A stretch of DNA of 64,000 bases from DASZVB01 sp035545855 (GCA_035545855.1 DASZXK010000145.1:15269-79268), one strand, 5' to 3'; counted from the first letter of the stretch, positions 45,070 through 56,765 are shown. Notes: generated from the sequence alone by a model not told the origin. Made by a program: numbers and translations.

Positions 45070-45981
45070 ATGCCGCCCTTCGATTGGATCGTGTCGCTCG
45101 CCGGCTTCGGCGTCGGAATCGTCGTGGGTCTGACCGGGATGGGAGGCGGCGCGCTGATGACGCCGATCCTCGTGCTGCTCTTCGGGATCCCGGCGCACAT
45201 CGCGGTCGGCAGCGATCTCACGGCGTCGCTGTTCATGAAGCCGCTCGGCGCGTACGTGCACGCGCGTCGCGGAACGGTGCACCGCGGGCTCGTCGGGTGG
45301 CTCTGTCTCGGCTCGGTGCCGGCGTCCTTCGCCGGCGCGGCGCTCGTGAACCACCTCGGTCACGTGGACGGCCTGGAGAGCATGATCCGCCGCGTCCTCG
45401 GCATCACCCTGCTCGTCGCGGCCGCCGCGATGCTCGGGAAATGGACGCTCTCGCGCCGCCGCAGCACGCCGAACGTCAGCCTGCTCCCCATCCGCGTGAA
45501 GCCGCTGCAGACCGTGCTCCTCGGCGTCGCCGGGGGCTTCATCGTCGGGATGACGTCCGTCGGCTCCGGCTCGCTCCTCATCGTCATGCTGATGCTGCTC
45601 TATCCGGCACTCGGCGGTTCTCGCCTCGTCGGCACGGACCTCGCGCAGGCGATCCCCCTCGTCGGCGCGGCGGCGCTCGGGCACCTCGTGTTCGGGCACA
45701 TCCACCTGGATCTGACCGGCGCGCTCCTCCTCGGGAGCATCCCCGGCGTCTACCTCGGCGCGCGGTTCTCCTCTCGCGCCCCCGACCACGTGATCCGCCC
45801 GGCGCTCGTGACGACGCTCGTCGCCTCTTCCATCAAGCTCCTCGGTGGGAGCAATCAGATTCTCGGCGCGGTGATCGCGACGCTCGCCGCCGGCTTCACC
45901 GCCTACGCGCTCGCGACGCGCGAGGCGGCCGAACCGGTGCTGGAGACCGACGAGACGCCCGAGCCGACCACGCAGGCGTGA
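45070..45981 (+). CDS. TauE/SafE-family permease
   Basis: 303 residues with about eight hydrophobic helices. The two family repeats are visible: GIVVGLTGMGGGALMTPIL near the start and GFIVGMTSVGSGSLLIVM in the middle. Such proteins export sulfite, sulfoacetate or similar organic anions across the inner membrane. The substrate is not evident here. Start ATG 45070. It is followed by a convergent oxidoreductase gene 33 bp away. Confidence 0.88.
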   Translation: MPPFDWIVSLAGFGVGIVVGLTGMGGGALMTPILVLLFGIPAHIAVGSDLTASLFMKPLGAYVHARRGTVHRGLVGWLCLGSVPASFAGAALVNHLGHVDGLESMIRRVLGITLLVAAAAMLGKWTLSRRRSTPNVSLLPIRVKPLQTVLLGVAGGFIVGMTSVGSGSLLIVMLMLLYPALGGSRLVGTDLAQAIPLVGAAALGHLVFGHIHLDLTGALLLGSIPGVYLGARFSSRAPDHVIRPALVTTLVASSIKLLGGSNQILGAVIATLAAGFTAYALATREAAEPVLETDETPEPTTQA

Positions 45982-46014
45982 CGACCTCGAGCCTCGGCCG
46001 CCCTGACATTGCCG

Positions 46015-47043
46015 TCAGGGCGCGTCCGGAACGAGGACGACCTTGCCCACGTTCTTCCCGAGCTCGAGCTCGGCGTGGGCCTCCTTCGCCTCGGAGAACT
46101 TGAAGATCCGCGACACGTGAGGGCGGATCTTCCCCTGCTCGTAGAGCTCGAGGAGCGCGAGCGCCTCGGACGTGAGGAGCGGCACGTCGTCCCAGAGGTG
46201 GCCCATGTTGACGCCGGCCACGCCGCGGTTGTCGTCCATGAGCTTCATGCACGTGTAGAGCGGTTGCTTGAGGAGCTGGGTTGCGGCGTGGAGCAGGTTC
46301 CGCTTTCCGGCGACCGCCGCATTCGCGAGCCCGAAGGCGACGAGGAGCCCGCCGGGTTTCAGCAGCGAGTAGCCGCGCTTCCAGTCGGGACCGCCGAGCG
46401 CGTCGAGGACGGCGTCCACACCTTGCCCGTTCGTGAGACGACGGACCTCCTCGACGTAGTCCGTGGAGCGGTAGTCGACGAGGTGAGTCGCGCCATGGCC
46501 TCGCGCATAGTCGTGCTTTCCGGCGGACGCCGTGCCGATCGTCGTGACGTTCGGCACCGTGCGGCAGAGCTGGAGGACGGCGGTCCCGACGCCGCCCGCC
46601 GCCATGTGAACGAGGACCGTATCGCCCGGCCGGATGCGACGGACGACGAACAGCATGTGGTACGCCGTCAGGTAGTTGACCGGGAGCGCCGCGCCCTCTT
46701 CGTAGGTCATCTGCGCCGGCATGCGGAAGAGCTGGTCCTCCCTCACGCACACCGCGCTCGCGTGCGCGCCGAAGCGCGACAGGAACACGACGGAGTCTCC
46801 CGGCTTCCACGCGGTCACGCCCTTGCCGACGGCGTCGATCACGCCGGAGCCCTCGTAGCCGACGACACAGGGCGGCTTCGGCGCGTCCGGGTAGATGCCT
46901 TGTCTCGCGGAGACCTCGGCGAAGTTCAAACCGACCGCCTTCGCGCGGACGCGCACCTCGCCCGCCTTCGGCTCGGGGTCGGGCCCCTCGCGGACTTCGA
47001 GGACCTCGGGGCCGCCGTGTTTTCGGATCCAGATCGCTTGCAT
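46015..47043 (-). CDS. Quinone oxidoreductase-like MDR protein
   Basis: 342 residues. Medium-chain dehydrogenase fold with NADPH-binding VHMAAGGVGTAVLQL and substrate-domain motifs VGYEGSGVIDAVG. No zinc-ligand set is seen, so it belongs to the zeta-crystallin/VAT-1 branch. Members reduce quinones or enones with NADPH. ATG 47043; the plus-strand acyl-CoA dehydrogenase starts 248 bp away in divergent orientation. Confidence 0.9.
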   Translation of the reverse strand: MQAIWIRKHGGPEVLEVREGPDPEPKAGEVRVRAKAVGLNFAEVSARQGIYPDAPKPPCVVGYEGSGVIDAVGKGVTAWKPGDSVVFLSRFGAHASAVCVREDQLFRMPAQMTYEEGAALPVNYLTAYHMLFVVRRIRPGDTVLVHMAAGGVGTAVLQLCRTVPNVTTIGTASAGKHDYARGHGATHLVDYRSTDYVEEVRRLTNGQGVDAVLDALGGPDWKRGYSLLKPGGLLVAFGLANAAVAGKRNLLHAATQLLKQPLYTCMKLMDDNRGVAGVNMGHLWDDVPLLTSEALALLELYEQGKIRPHVSRIFKFSEAKEAHAELELGKNVGKVVLVPDAP

Positions 47044-47290
47044 CGGTGGAACTCCTGGATGCGGACGGCGGCTCTCGCCGGTCCCGCCGCGCCGGCATCA
47101 TAGGGCCGCTCCGGGGGACGCCCGCGTTTCGCGGGAGGGCACCGCCGGGCCCCGACTCGGAACGGGATTGTTTCCGTGCGCTCCCGGGCCCCGAAACCTG
47201 CGGAGGCAGGAAATCCGGGGGCCGAGGGCGAGCGACTGAGCCACCCGGACGGCCGACCGACTCGCTTGCCAAGGCTCGAGGGAACTCGGT

Positions 47291-48460
47291 ATGAGACCGC
47301 TCAGCATGGCTCTCTCCAAGGAAAGTCTCGACGAGCTCGTCTCCGCGGTCGCCCGGTTCGTGAAGGAGCGGCTCGTGCCCATCGAGGGCGAGGTCGCCGA
47401 GAACGACAAGGTGCCCGATGCCGTGATCGACGAGATGAAGGCGATGGGCCTCTTCGGGATGAGCATCCCGGAAGAGCACGGGGGCCTGGGCCTCACGATG
47501 GAAGAGGAGGCCGTCGTCGCGTTCGAGCTCGGCCGGACGTCGCCCGCGTTCCGCTCCGTGCTCGGCACGAACAACGGGATCGGTTCGCAGGCGATCATCA
47601 TGTTCGGCACCGACGCGCAGAAGAAGCGGTACCTGCCGGGGCTCGCGTCCGGAGAGATCATCGGCTCGTTCGCGCTGACGGAGCCGGAAGCGGGCTCCGA
47701 CGCGGGCTCCGTCCGCACGACGGCGCGGAAGGACGGCGACCACTACGTGCTGAACGGCACGAAGCGCTTCATCACGAACGCGCCCAAGGCGGGTGTCTTC
47801 ACGGTGTTCGCGCGCACGGATCCGAACACGCCCGGCGCGAAGGGCATCAGCGCGTTCCTCGTCCCGGGGGGGCTCCCCGGCATCGAGATCGGCAAGCCCG
47901 ACAAGAAGATGGGGCAGCACGGGACGTACACGAGCGACGTCGTCTTCAACGACGTCCGCGTGAACCAGGACGCGCTCCTCGGCGGCGTCGAAGGCCAGGG
48001 CTTCAAGGCGGCCATGCAGGTGCTCGACCGCGGCCGCCTCCACATCTCCGCCGTGTGTGTCGGCGTCGCGGAGCGGCTCATCTCGGATTCCACTCGCTAC
48101 GCGAATCAGCGGAAGCAGTTCGGAAAGCCCATCTCGGACTTCCAGCTCATCCAGGCGATGCTCGCGGACTCCTACGCGGAGACGCTCGCCGCGAAATGCA
48201 TGGTCCTCGAGACCGCCCGGAAGCGCGACCGGGGCGAGGACGTCAGCGTGGACGCCTCGGCGTGCAAGATGTTCGCGTCCGAGATGGTCGGGCGCGTCGC
48301 GGATCGGGCCGTGCAGATCTACGGCGGCGCGGGGTACGTCGCGGACTACGGCATCGAGCGGTTCTACCGGGACGTGCGCCTGTTCCGGCTCTACGAGGGC
48401 ACGACCCAGATCCAGCAGATCGTCATCGCGCGCGGGCTCATCCGGAACGCGGGCGGCTGA
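47291..48460 (+). CDS. Acyl-CoA dehydrogenase
   Basis: 389 residues. The domain pattern is complete: FALTEPEAGSDAGSVRT for FAD, the mobile loop, the Arg of NQRKQFGKPI and the C-terminal QIYGGAGYVADYGIERFYRD and RLYEGTTQIQQIVIAR. The latter is typical of short/medium-chain and branched-chain enzymes. The catalytic base is probably the Glu in YEGTTQ. ATG 47291 is preferred for the upstream GAGGGAAC; ATG 47306 is possible. Different subgroup from the enzyme at 21919. Confidence 0.93.
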   Translation: MRPLSMALSKESLDELVSAVARFVKERLVPIEGEVAENDKVPDAVIDEMKAMGLFGMSIPEEHGGLGLTMEEEAVVAFELGRTSPAFRSVLGTNNGIGSQAIIMFGTDAQKKRYLPGLASGEIIGSFALTEPEAGSDAGSVRTTARKDGDHYVLNGTKRFITNAPKAGVFTVFARTDPNTPGAKGISAFLVPGGLPGIEIGKPDKKMGQHGTYTSDVVFNDVRVNQDALLGGVEGQGFKAAMQVLDRGRLHISAVCVGVAERLISDSTRYANQRKQFGKPISDFQLIQAMLADSYAETLAAKCMVLETARKRDRGEDVSVDASACKMFASEMVGRVADRAVQIYGGAGYVADYGIERFYRDVRLFRLYEGTTQIQQIVIARGLIRNAGG

Positions 48461-48538
48461 CGGCGGCGCCGCCACCTTGACGGGAGGCTCGCCGGGGCCT
48501 TCACTTCCCGGGTGGTGAGTGCGGCGCTCCTATCGCGG

Positions 48539-48736
48539 ATGACGCGTGCCGTTCTGGCCGTCGCGGTCGCCGGGGGCCTCGGGGGCTGCACTCTCCACGG
48601 CGAGCACCGGACGATGCGCATCGTCGACGACGGGCAGACCGACGCGGGAACGCCGGCCGACGCTGGCTTCGGGGACGCGGCCCGCCCCGACGCGGACGCC
48701 GGACGCGGCGTGGACGGCTCGATCCGGATCGATTGA
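48539..48736 (+). CDS. Small lipoprotein
   Basis: 65 residues. The signal peptide ends in the lipobox GGLGGC. The mature part is Asp/Ala/Gly-rich (DAGTPADAGFGDAARPDADAG) and probably disordered. GTG 48512 could add nine residues. It lies between the acyl-CoA dehydrogenase and the convergent thrC gene. No family recognised. Confidence 0.6.
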   Translation: MTRAVLAVAVAGGLGGCTLHGEHRTMRIVDDGQTDAGTPADAGFGDAARPDADAGRGVDGSIRID

Positions 48737-48761
48737 ACCGGGACCGCCGCCGCGCCTCGGT

Positions 48762-50087
48762 CTACGAGAAGTGCTTCTCTATCGCGTCCACGACCTTGCC
48801 GAGGTCGGGCGGGAGATACACCGGCGGGTTCGCGAGCGTGCTGTTCACGCCCTCGAGCTGGCTCTCGTGATAGCGGACCTTGAACTCCGTGAACTTGAGT
48901 CCGTGCGCGGTCGAGACGCACACGACGCGATCCGTCGGCTTCATCTCGCCCTTCTTCACCAGCTTCTCGATCGCCGCGAGCGCGACCGCGGTGTGCGGGC
49001 AGGTGTACATGCCCGTCCTGTCCGCACGCGCCGAGGCGTCCGCGAGCTCTTGCTCGCTCGCCTGCTCGACCACGCCGTTCATCGCCTCGAGGGCGCGGAT
49101 GGCGCGCGGCGCGCTCACGGGGTTCCCGATCTGGATGGCGCTCGCGAGCGTGGGCTTCGCGGTGATCGCCTCCACCGTACGCTTTCCGGCGGACCACGCG
49201 CGGTAGAGTGGGTTCGCGTTCTCTGCCTGCGCGACCGCGAGCCTCGGGTAGTTCGAGATGAGCCCGAGGTCGTGCATCATCTTGAAGCCCGCGTAGAGCG
49301 CGGAGGCGTTGCCGAGGTTGCCGCTCGGGATGACGATCCACTCCGGGACCTCCCAGTCGAACTGCTGGACGATCTCGATGCCGACCGTCTTCTGCCCCTC
49401 GATGCGGAGCGGGTTCATCGAGTTCGCGAGGTAGATCATTCCCTCTGCCGCGAGCTTCTGGACGATGGCCATGCAGCCGTCGAAGTCCGTGTCCAGTCCG
49501 AGGACGAGCGCCCCGTTCGCGAGCGGCTGGACGAGCTGACCCGTGCTGATCTTCCCGCGGGGGAGCAGCACGACGACCGGAAGCCCTGCGGCCGCGCCGT
49601 ACGCCGCGAGTGAGGCGCTCGTGTCACCCGTGGACGCGCAGCAGAGCGCCTTCACCTTGAGCCCGCGCTGGATGGCGAGCCGCGCGACGCTCACGAGCAC
49701 GGTCATCCCGAGGTCCTTGAAGGACCCGCTGTGGCTGTTGCCGCAGAGCTTCACCCACAGGTCCGGTAGCCCGATCTGCTTGCCGTAGCGCTCCGCCCAG
49801 AAGAGGTTCGTCCCGCCCTCGTCCATGGAGACGATGAGCTCGTCCGGGACGGTGGGCATCACCCATTCGCGCTTTCCCCAGACGCCGGAGCCGTAGGGCC
49901 ACGCCGTCCCCTTGTAGCGTTGCTCGAAGAGCTTCATCCACGCCGCGGCGCTCCGGTCCTTCAAGGCCGACATGTCGTGGACGACCTCGAGGAGGCCGTC
50001 GCACTTGGGACACCGGTAGATGGGCTCGGTGACGTCCCACGACCCCTCGTGACCGGTGATGCACTGGAAGCGACACGTGTACTGCAC
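48762..50087 (-). CDS. thrC: Threonine synthase
   Basis: 441 residues. It forms threonine from phosphohomoserine with PLP. The N-terminus has CRFQC and CPKC pairs of the zinc-ribbon kind seen in one ThrC clade. The PLP lysine is in SGSFKDLGM. Other motifs: CCASTGDTSASLAAYGAAAGL and PSGNLGNA. The start is GTG 50087 because no ATG is available in a suitable place. A TATAGT box lies 6 bp before it, so the message may be leaderless. Confidence 0.93.
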   Translation of the reverse strand: MQYTCRFQCITGHEGSWDVTEPIYRCPKCDGLLEVVHDMSALKDRSAAAWMKLFEQRYKGTAWPYGSGVWGKREWVMPTVPDELIVSMDEGGTNLFWAERYGKQIGLPDLWVKLCGNSHSGSFKDLGMTVLVSVARLAIQRGLKVKALCCASTGDTSASLAAYGAAAGLPVVVLLPRGKISTGQLVQPLANGALVLGLDTDFDGCMAIVQKLAAEGMIYLANSMNPLRIEGQKTVGIEIVQQFDWEVPEWIVIPSGNLGNASALYAGFKMMHDLGLISNYPRLAVAQAENANPLYRAWSAGKRTVEAITAKPTLASAIQIGNPVSAPRAIRALEAMNGVVEQASEQELADASARADRTGMYTCPHTAVALAAIEKLVKKGEMKPTDRVVCVSTAHGLKFTEFKVRYHESQLEGVNSTLANPPVYLPPDLGKVVDAIEKHFS

Positions 50088-50196
50088 GGGGGCACTATAG
50101 CCCGTATTCCAGGAACGGAAGGTCCGCCCCGGGGTCGAAAATCGGGGGCTTTCTCCACTCCCCGCCCCCGCGGGAGACGCGGTACCGTCGCGCCGA

Positions 50197-51276
50197 ATGG
50201 CCTCGCCCTGGGCGCTCGTCTTCGATCGGCCGAACGGCGCGCCCCTCCGCCGCGTGGGTGGCCTCTCGCTCGCGCTCCGGCTCGCGCTCGACGCGCAGCG
50301 CGCGGGAGCGGATTGCGTCGTGTGCCCGGCCGACGGCGGCGTGCTCCCGGAAGCGCTCCTCGACGAGCGCCTCCGGATTCCGGTCGTCACGGAGCGTCCC
50401 GGAGCGCACCGCGCCGTCCACGTGCCGGCGACGTTCCTCGTCCACCGTGACGTCTGGAAGAGCGTCGCGGACGGGCCGGGCGACGTGACGCTCACGCTCG
50501 AGAACGCCGTCGTGGACGTTCCGTTCGGGTTCCCGGCCGTGGACGTCACGGACGCGAAGGTCGCGCGGGCCGCGGAGCGCGCCCTGTTCCGGTCGCTCCG
50601 CAAGCCCCAGGACGGCTGGACGTCCACGCACCTGAACCGCCACTTCTCGCTCCCGATCTCGCGTCTCCTCGTGAAGACGTCGCTCCGCCCGAACCAGGTC
50701 TCGATCGGGATCCTCGCCGTCGGGATCCTCGGAGCGTATCTCGCCTCCCGCGGAACGTACGCTTCGATGGCGCTCGGGGCTCTCCTCTTCCACGCGCAGA
50801 GCGTGCTCGACGGCTGCGACGGCGAGATGAGCCGGGTCACCTACCGAGGTTCCCTCCTCGGCGAATGGCTCGACACCATCGGCGACGACGTCACGAACTA
50901 CGGCTTCTTCGCGGGCGCGGCGCTCGGCCTCCACGCGAGCACGGGAAGCAAACTCTACCTCGCGGCGGGCGCCGTCACCGTGGCCGCGGGGGTCACCGCG
51001 AGTCTCATCGAGTACCGGTACCTGCTTTCGATCGGCTCCGGAGATCTCCTGAAGTACCCGGCGAGTCAGGCGACGAGCGCGGGGACGGGCCCGATGGCGA
51101 AGATCGGGCCGCTCTTCAAACGGGACACGTTCGTCTTCCTCACGTTCCTCGCGGCCCTCGCGGGCCTCCTCGGCCCGATGCTCGTCATCTTCGCGGTAGC
51201 CGCCGTCGGCATCCTCGTGAACGTCCTCGCCACGGAGGCGCGGCTCGCGCGCGAGCGGCGCGGCGCTCCGCCGTGA
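50197..51276 (+). CDS. CDP-alcohol phosphatidyltransferase
   Basis: 359 residues. The N-terminal 110 residues look like a degenerate nucleotidyltransferase-like domain (ALVFDRPNGAPLRRVGGLSL). The C-terminal half has several membrane helices and the CDP-OH-P signature: DGEMSR, G eight residues later, then D-x3-D (DTIGDD); Ala of the consensus is Ser. The order resembles inositol-phosphate cytidylyl-/phosphatidyltransferase fusions, though the first domain has lost its usual motifs. It probably makes a phospholipid or phosphodiester. Overlaps the next gene by 4 bp (GTGA). Confidence 0.85.
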   Translation: MASPWALVFDRPNGAPLRRVGGLSLALRLALDAQRAGADCVVCPADGGVLPEALLDERLRIPVVTERPGAHRAVHVPATFLVHRDVWKSVADGPGDVTLTLENAVVDVPFGFPAVDVTDAKVARAAERALFRSLRKPQDGWTSTHLNRHFSLPISRLLVKTSLRPNQVSIGILAVGILGAYLASRGTYASMALGALLFHAQSVLDGCDGEMSRVTYRGSLLGEWLDTIGDDVTNYGFFAGAALGLHASTGSKLYLAAGAVTVAAGVTASLIEYRYLLSIGSGDLLKYPASQATSAGTGPMAKIGPLFKRDTFVFLTFLAALAGLLGPMLVIFAVAAVGILVNVLATEARLARERRGAPP

Positions 51277-52778
51277 GCGTCTCCGCGCGGCGCGGCCGAG
51301 GTCCGGCCTTCGGCGCGCTCCTCCTCGCCCTGGCGCGCACCGCGTCCGCCGCCGGCCCCCTCGGCGCGGAGGGCGCTCCGATCCGCACGAGCGCGTACGG
51401 CGTGGATCTTTCCCAGACGCCGGTGCTCGCCGGGACCCGCGTCACGGGGCTCGCCGGCGCCTACGTCGCGATCGCCGAGGGAACGGACGGGGACAGCCAG
51501 ACCCCCGTCGCGCCCGCCGTCCGGACGTCCTACGCGCTCGACCACTTCGACTACGAGTTCGGACTCGGGCTGACCGTCCCCGCGACGCTGACGAGCACGG
51601 ACTTCTTCAACACCGGGCACGGACGCACGGTGCTGAGCGACTCGAACCAGAAGGGGTTCGTCTTCGTGACGCCCGCCGTGAACCTCGTCTGGGGCAAGTT
51701 CGGCCTCGGGGCGACGGGGGAGTTCCAGACGTACTCGCTCTCCCGTCAGAACGACGCTTTCGCGGCGGCGACGAAGGACCAGATCGAGGCGACGTTCGCC
51801 GTGTATCACCTCCAGGTCGCCGCGACCTTCGGCCGGGGCCAGCTCGTCGTCGGGGGTGGAGCGCGGATCATCAATCTCGGCGTGAACACGTCCGGCGGCG
51901 GCATCGGCTCCCGGCCGCTGTTTTCGACGACGGGCGCGGCGCCGGAGTTCGGCATGCTGCTGATGCCGACGAAGCAGCCTTTCCGGGTCGGCGCCGCCCT
52001 CCGCCTCGGGGTCACGACCGCTCCGTCCGCGGACAGCACGCTCGCGCCCGCGCTCGACGGTGATCGCGTCATCGGCGATCCATCAACACCGGTGGACGCT
52101 TTCTGGCTCCCGAACCACACCTCCGTTCCCTGGGACCTGAACGTCGGCTTCGCGATCCAGCTCGGCCCGCGGCCGTTCAACGTGCCGTTCGACGACCCGC
52201 GGCGGGCGGTGCACGAAGCCACCATCGAGGAGACCGCCCGCGAGCGGGAGCGCGCGACCCGACGACGGGAGGCCGAGCACGAGGACCCCGCGGCGCGCGA
52301 AGCCGTCGACGTCGAGCTCGACTCCGAACGAGCGCTGTCCGACCTCCGCCTCGAACGCATCGCGAGCGACGCCCGGAAGGCTCTCCGGGACCGCGAGCGC
52401 GCCCGTCCGCGGCGCTACGTGCTGATCTCCGCCGCGCTCGTCGTGATGGGCACCGTCCCCGACGCGGTCGGGATCGAGTCCTTCCTGCAGCGCGTCGTGG
52501 GCCGCTCGGGTCGACACGTGACGTACTCGCCACGACTCGGTGCGGAAACGGAGATCTTGCCCCACTGGGTCAAGGTCCGAGCCGGCTCGTACCTGGAGCC
52601 GTCGCGCTTTTCGACCGGCAGCGCGCGCCTGCACGGCACGTTCGGGTTCGATGCGAAGCTCTTCCCGTGGGAGGTCTTCGGCCTCTTCGACGAGGGGACG
52701 GAGTGGCGGCTCTCGGCCGCGGTGGATTCCGCGCCGCGATATTTCGGCTGGGGCCTGTCCGTGGGCGTCTGGCATTGA
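51273..52778 (+). CDS. Envelope protein, beta-barrel-like with helical insert
   Basis: 501 residues. A signal-like N-terminus ends near TASAAGP. The middle (about 40-310) is full of alternating beta strands like an outer-membrane protein (FVFVTPAVNLVWGKFGLGATGEFQ, GQLVVGGGARIINLGV). A charged helical insert follows (about 315-380, ETARERERATRRREAEHED), then further strands to the end. Start GTG 51273 overlaps the stop of the CDP-alcohol phosphatidyltransferase, so translation is coupled. No family assigned. Confidence 0.65.
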   Translation: MSVSARRGRGPAFGALLLALARTASAAGPLGAEGAPIRTSAYGVDLSQTPVLAGTRVTGLAGAYVAIAEGTDGDSQTPVAPAVRTSYALDHFDYEFGLGLTVPATLTSTDFFNTGHGRTVLSDSNQKGFVFVTPAVNLVWGKFGLGATGEFQTYSLSRQNDAFAAATKDQIEATFAVYHLQVAATFGRGQLVVGGGARIINLGVNTSGGGIGSRPLFSTTGAAPEFGMLLMPTKQPFRVGAALRLGVTTAPSADSTLAPALDGDRVIGDPSTPVDAFWLPNHTSVPWDLNVGFAIQLGPRPFNVPFDDPRRAVHEATIEETARERERATRRREAEHEDPAAREAVDVELDSERALSDLRLERIASDARKALRDRERARPRRYVLISAALVVMGTVPDAVGIESFLQRVVGRSGRHVTYSPRLGAETEILPHWVKVRAGSYLEPSRFSTGSARLHGTFGFDAKLFPWEVFGLFDEGTEWRLSAAVDSAPRYFGWGLSVGVWH

Positions 52779-52809
52779 ACGCCGACCCCGGGGTAGGATC
52801 CGCCCTACT

Positions 52810-55621
52810 ATGGGGCGTGGCGGGCCTCTCGATCATCCCGAACTGCGCGAAGTCGAGCAGCTCCTCGACATTCGCGAGATCGCCGAGGCGCAGCAACGCC
52901 TCGCGAAGTACGGCGATCGGCCCGAGCTCGCCGTCGGCGTCTCGTACCTGACCGCGCGGCTCCTCCACGCCCGGGGGAAGCTCGACGTCGCGGGGCTCTC
53001 GGAACGGCTCCGGGAGCTCATCGCCCAGGTGGGGGACTTTCCACAAGCGGCGGAGCTCCTGGAATTGGCGACGACCGGTCGACGTCGCTCGTCCCGTCCC
53101 GCCCCGCCGGCGCAGGCGGCGGGCCCCCTCGTGACCGACCCCGGCCCTCCACCGTCGATCGGTCGGCGGGAGACGGCGCCTCCGGTGACCGCGCCCGACC
53201 GTCTGCGCCGTCCATCCCCACCGGAGATCGCGCTCGACGCGACCCTCGCGCAAACGGCGGCACGGGGTCCCGACTTCGGGACGGATCCGCTCGGGCCTCC
53301 GCTGGACACCTCCGCGGCACGGGCCGCGTCGTGGCCGCCGAAGCCGAAGCACGCCGCGCCACCGACGTCCCGTCCGCCGGAGCAGGAGCCCGCGAGAGGC
53401 ATTCCGAGCCGACCTCCGGCGGCGGCCGGCTCCGCTCGGCCCCTGCGCGGAGGCCCCGCGGAAGATCGCCCGGAAACGGTGCGCGCCTCGCCGCGCGCGC
53501 CGGCGCCGAAGGGCGTGCCTCACGACGTCCCGATGACCTCGCTCGAGCCCGACGTGGCGCCCTCGACCCGAGGAAGGAGATACGCGCCCATCTCCGGGCT
53601 GGATTCGCTCGCGAACCGGAAGCCGCCGGACCCGGCTCCTCCGCAGCGAGTGGACCCGAGAGACATTCCGCGAGCGCCGCCCGTGCCGAAGTTCCGAGAG
53701 AACTTCTCCCTCCCGAGTTACGCGCCCGGCCGGCTCGAGACCGAGCCCGAGATCGTCAAGAACAAGTCTCTCCTCCCGCGCGACGCCGGGCGGTACAGCG
53801 AGGCGCCGCGCGGCCAGGAGGTGCTCGATTCCGGCCGCCGGCCGAGCCGCGCGCCGAAGCCGACCGAGGAGCGACCCGTCCGGGAGACGGTCCCGCACAC
53901 GCCCGCGAAGATCCGGAGCGGCGGCCCGCCGAAGGAGAGCGCCGTCCTTCCGAGCCTCTTCGAGATCGCGTCGTGGATCGACGAGGGGCGCAATCGCGAC
54001 GCCATCGCGGCGATCAACCGCGCCGGGCCCGACGCGGGGCCCGAGTATCGGGTCCTCCGGGCGCGCGCGCTCGCCGGAGCGGGCTACGTGGACCAGGCGT
54101 TCGACGCGCTCCAGCGCCTCGAGGTCGACAGGGACCTCGATCCGGAGCTCCGCGCTGCGTGCGCGCGCCTGTTCGTCGAGCTCGGCGCGCCGGATCGCGC
54201 GCTCTACATCGCGAAGCACGCGCTCGACGCCGATCCGGATCGTCCGCTCATCCGCCTCACGTACGCGCTCGCCGCCGTTCGCGCGTCCAGGCGACGTCCC
54301 GACGCCGCCCTGCTCGACCAGGCGGAACGCACGCTCGAGCGACTCCAGGGCCGCGAGGGGCCCCTCCCCGCGCTCTACCAGGCGCTCAAGGCCTGCATCC
54401 AGGCGGGCGCCGGGGATCCGGAGCGTGCGATCTCGATCGCGCAGCGCGCGCTCGGGCTCGATCCGAAAGCGGAGGACGCGCTCGCGGCGATCGCCGAGGC
54501 TCACGCGCGGCTCGGCAATGCCCAGGACGCTCGGCAGGCCTGGGCGCGCCTGGTCGAGCTCTCCTCCGCGGAGGGAGAGGCACTGGCTCGCGTGCTGGCG
54601 CACCATGGCGTGCCCGTGCAGGCGCGCGCCGCGGCCCCGGTACGGGAGCCGGAGACGCCCGTCTTCGCTGTGGTGGAGAAGGAGCTCGTGTCCGGCGACC
54701 GCGGCGCGGCGATCCGGGCCGTGGAGCACGCCGCGCGGGAAGCCGTCCGGCGCATGGCGAAGCCGCCGGCCGAGACGGGCCTCACGCTCGTCGCCACGGT
54801 GGGCGCGAGCTTCCTCACGACCGCTCCCGTGCTCTCGAGCTTCGCTCCGTTCGATCTCTCCCTGTTCAGCGTTCGACGGGTGGAGGCCGCCGTCGACGTC
54901 CTCTACGGCGCGGAGCGGCGCCCCCGCGGGATGAACGACGAGGGCGAGCTCGCGCTCTTCCTCGGCGCGTACGTCGGCGAGACGCTCCGCATGGCGCACG
55001 ACGCCCACTGGGAGGGAAGCGCGCGCGATCCGGACTCCGCGTGCCTCGTCGTCGGAGAACGCCACGTCTACCCGGTGCGCATGGTGCAGAACCGGCTCCG
55101 TCAGGGAAGGCGCGCGTCTCTCTGGGACGCCGTGTCGGGGGCGCTGCCTCGGCCCGACGCGCGCGCGCTCGCGAGCCGCATCGAAAACCCCGTGCCGACA
55201 CCCGTCCCGTGGACTCCGCGCGCGTGGCCGAAGCCGAGCGAGGTCGGCAGCCTCGGCCGCTCCATCGCGAAATCGCCCATCGGGAAGTACTGCGAAGACT
55301 TCGCGGAAGGTCCGCTCGATCACACGACGGCGAGCCTCATCGCGCTCGACACGTACCTCAACCTCGTCGCCCCTCCAGAGGTGCGGCCCGATCCGGACGC
55401 GGCGTGGATGCGACGCATCGCCGTCCTCGCCGGCGGCTACGTCGGGGAGACGCTCCGGGAGCTCGTCGGGGGCGAATGGGCCCCCGGCGGGGACGTCGCG
55501 GAAGACGCGCTCGCGTTCCGGCTCGTGCTCCGCGGGAGCGTCGAGGCGACGCCGATCGCGCACGTGCTCGAGCGCGTCTCGGGGATGCGCTCGTCGAGCC
55601 TCGTGGACTACGCGAAGACTC

Positions 55622-55647
<26 letters not shown>
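52810..55647 (+). CDS. Large TPR-like protein with Pro-rich disordered middle
   Basis: 945 residues. The N-terminus is helical (ELREVEQLLDIREIAEAQQRLAKYG). Residues about 90-370 are Pro/Arg-rich and probably disordered. From about 370 there are TPR-like helices (YRVLRARALAGAGYVDQAFDAL, ALYIAKHALDADPDRPLIRL, ERAISIAQRALGLDPKAEDA). The last 300 residues contain a different helical domain with two VGETLR-type motifs. Start ATG 52810. The 3' end overlaps convergent hisC by 26 bp. Function unknown; probably a scaffold. Confidence 0.75.
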
Positions 55648-56689
<1,042 letters not shown>

Positions 56690-56765
56690 CGGCCCGCGGG
56701 AAATGCCACGTCCCGGGCCCGCCATCCACCTCCGCGGCGACGAAGCCGGTTCGCCCCGGGTTCTC

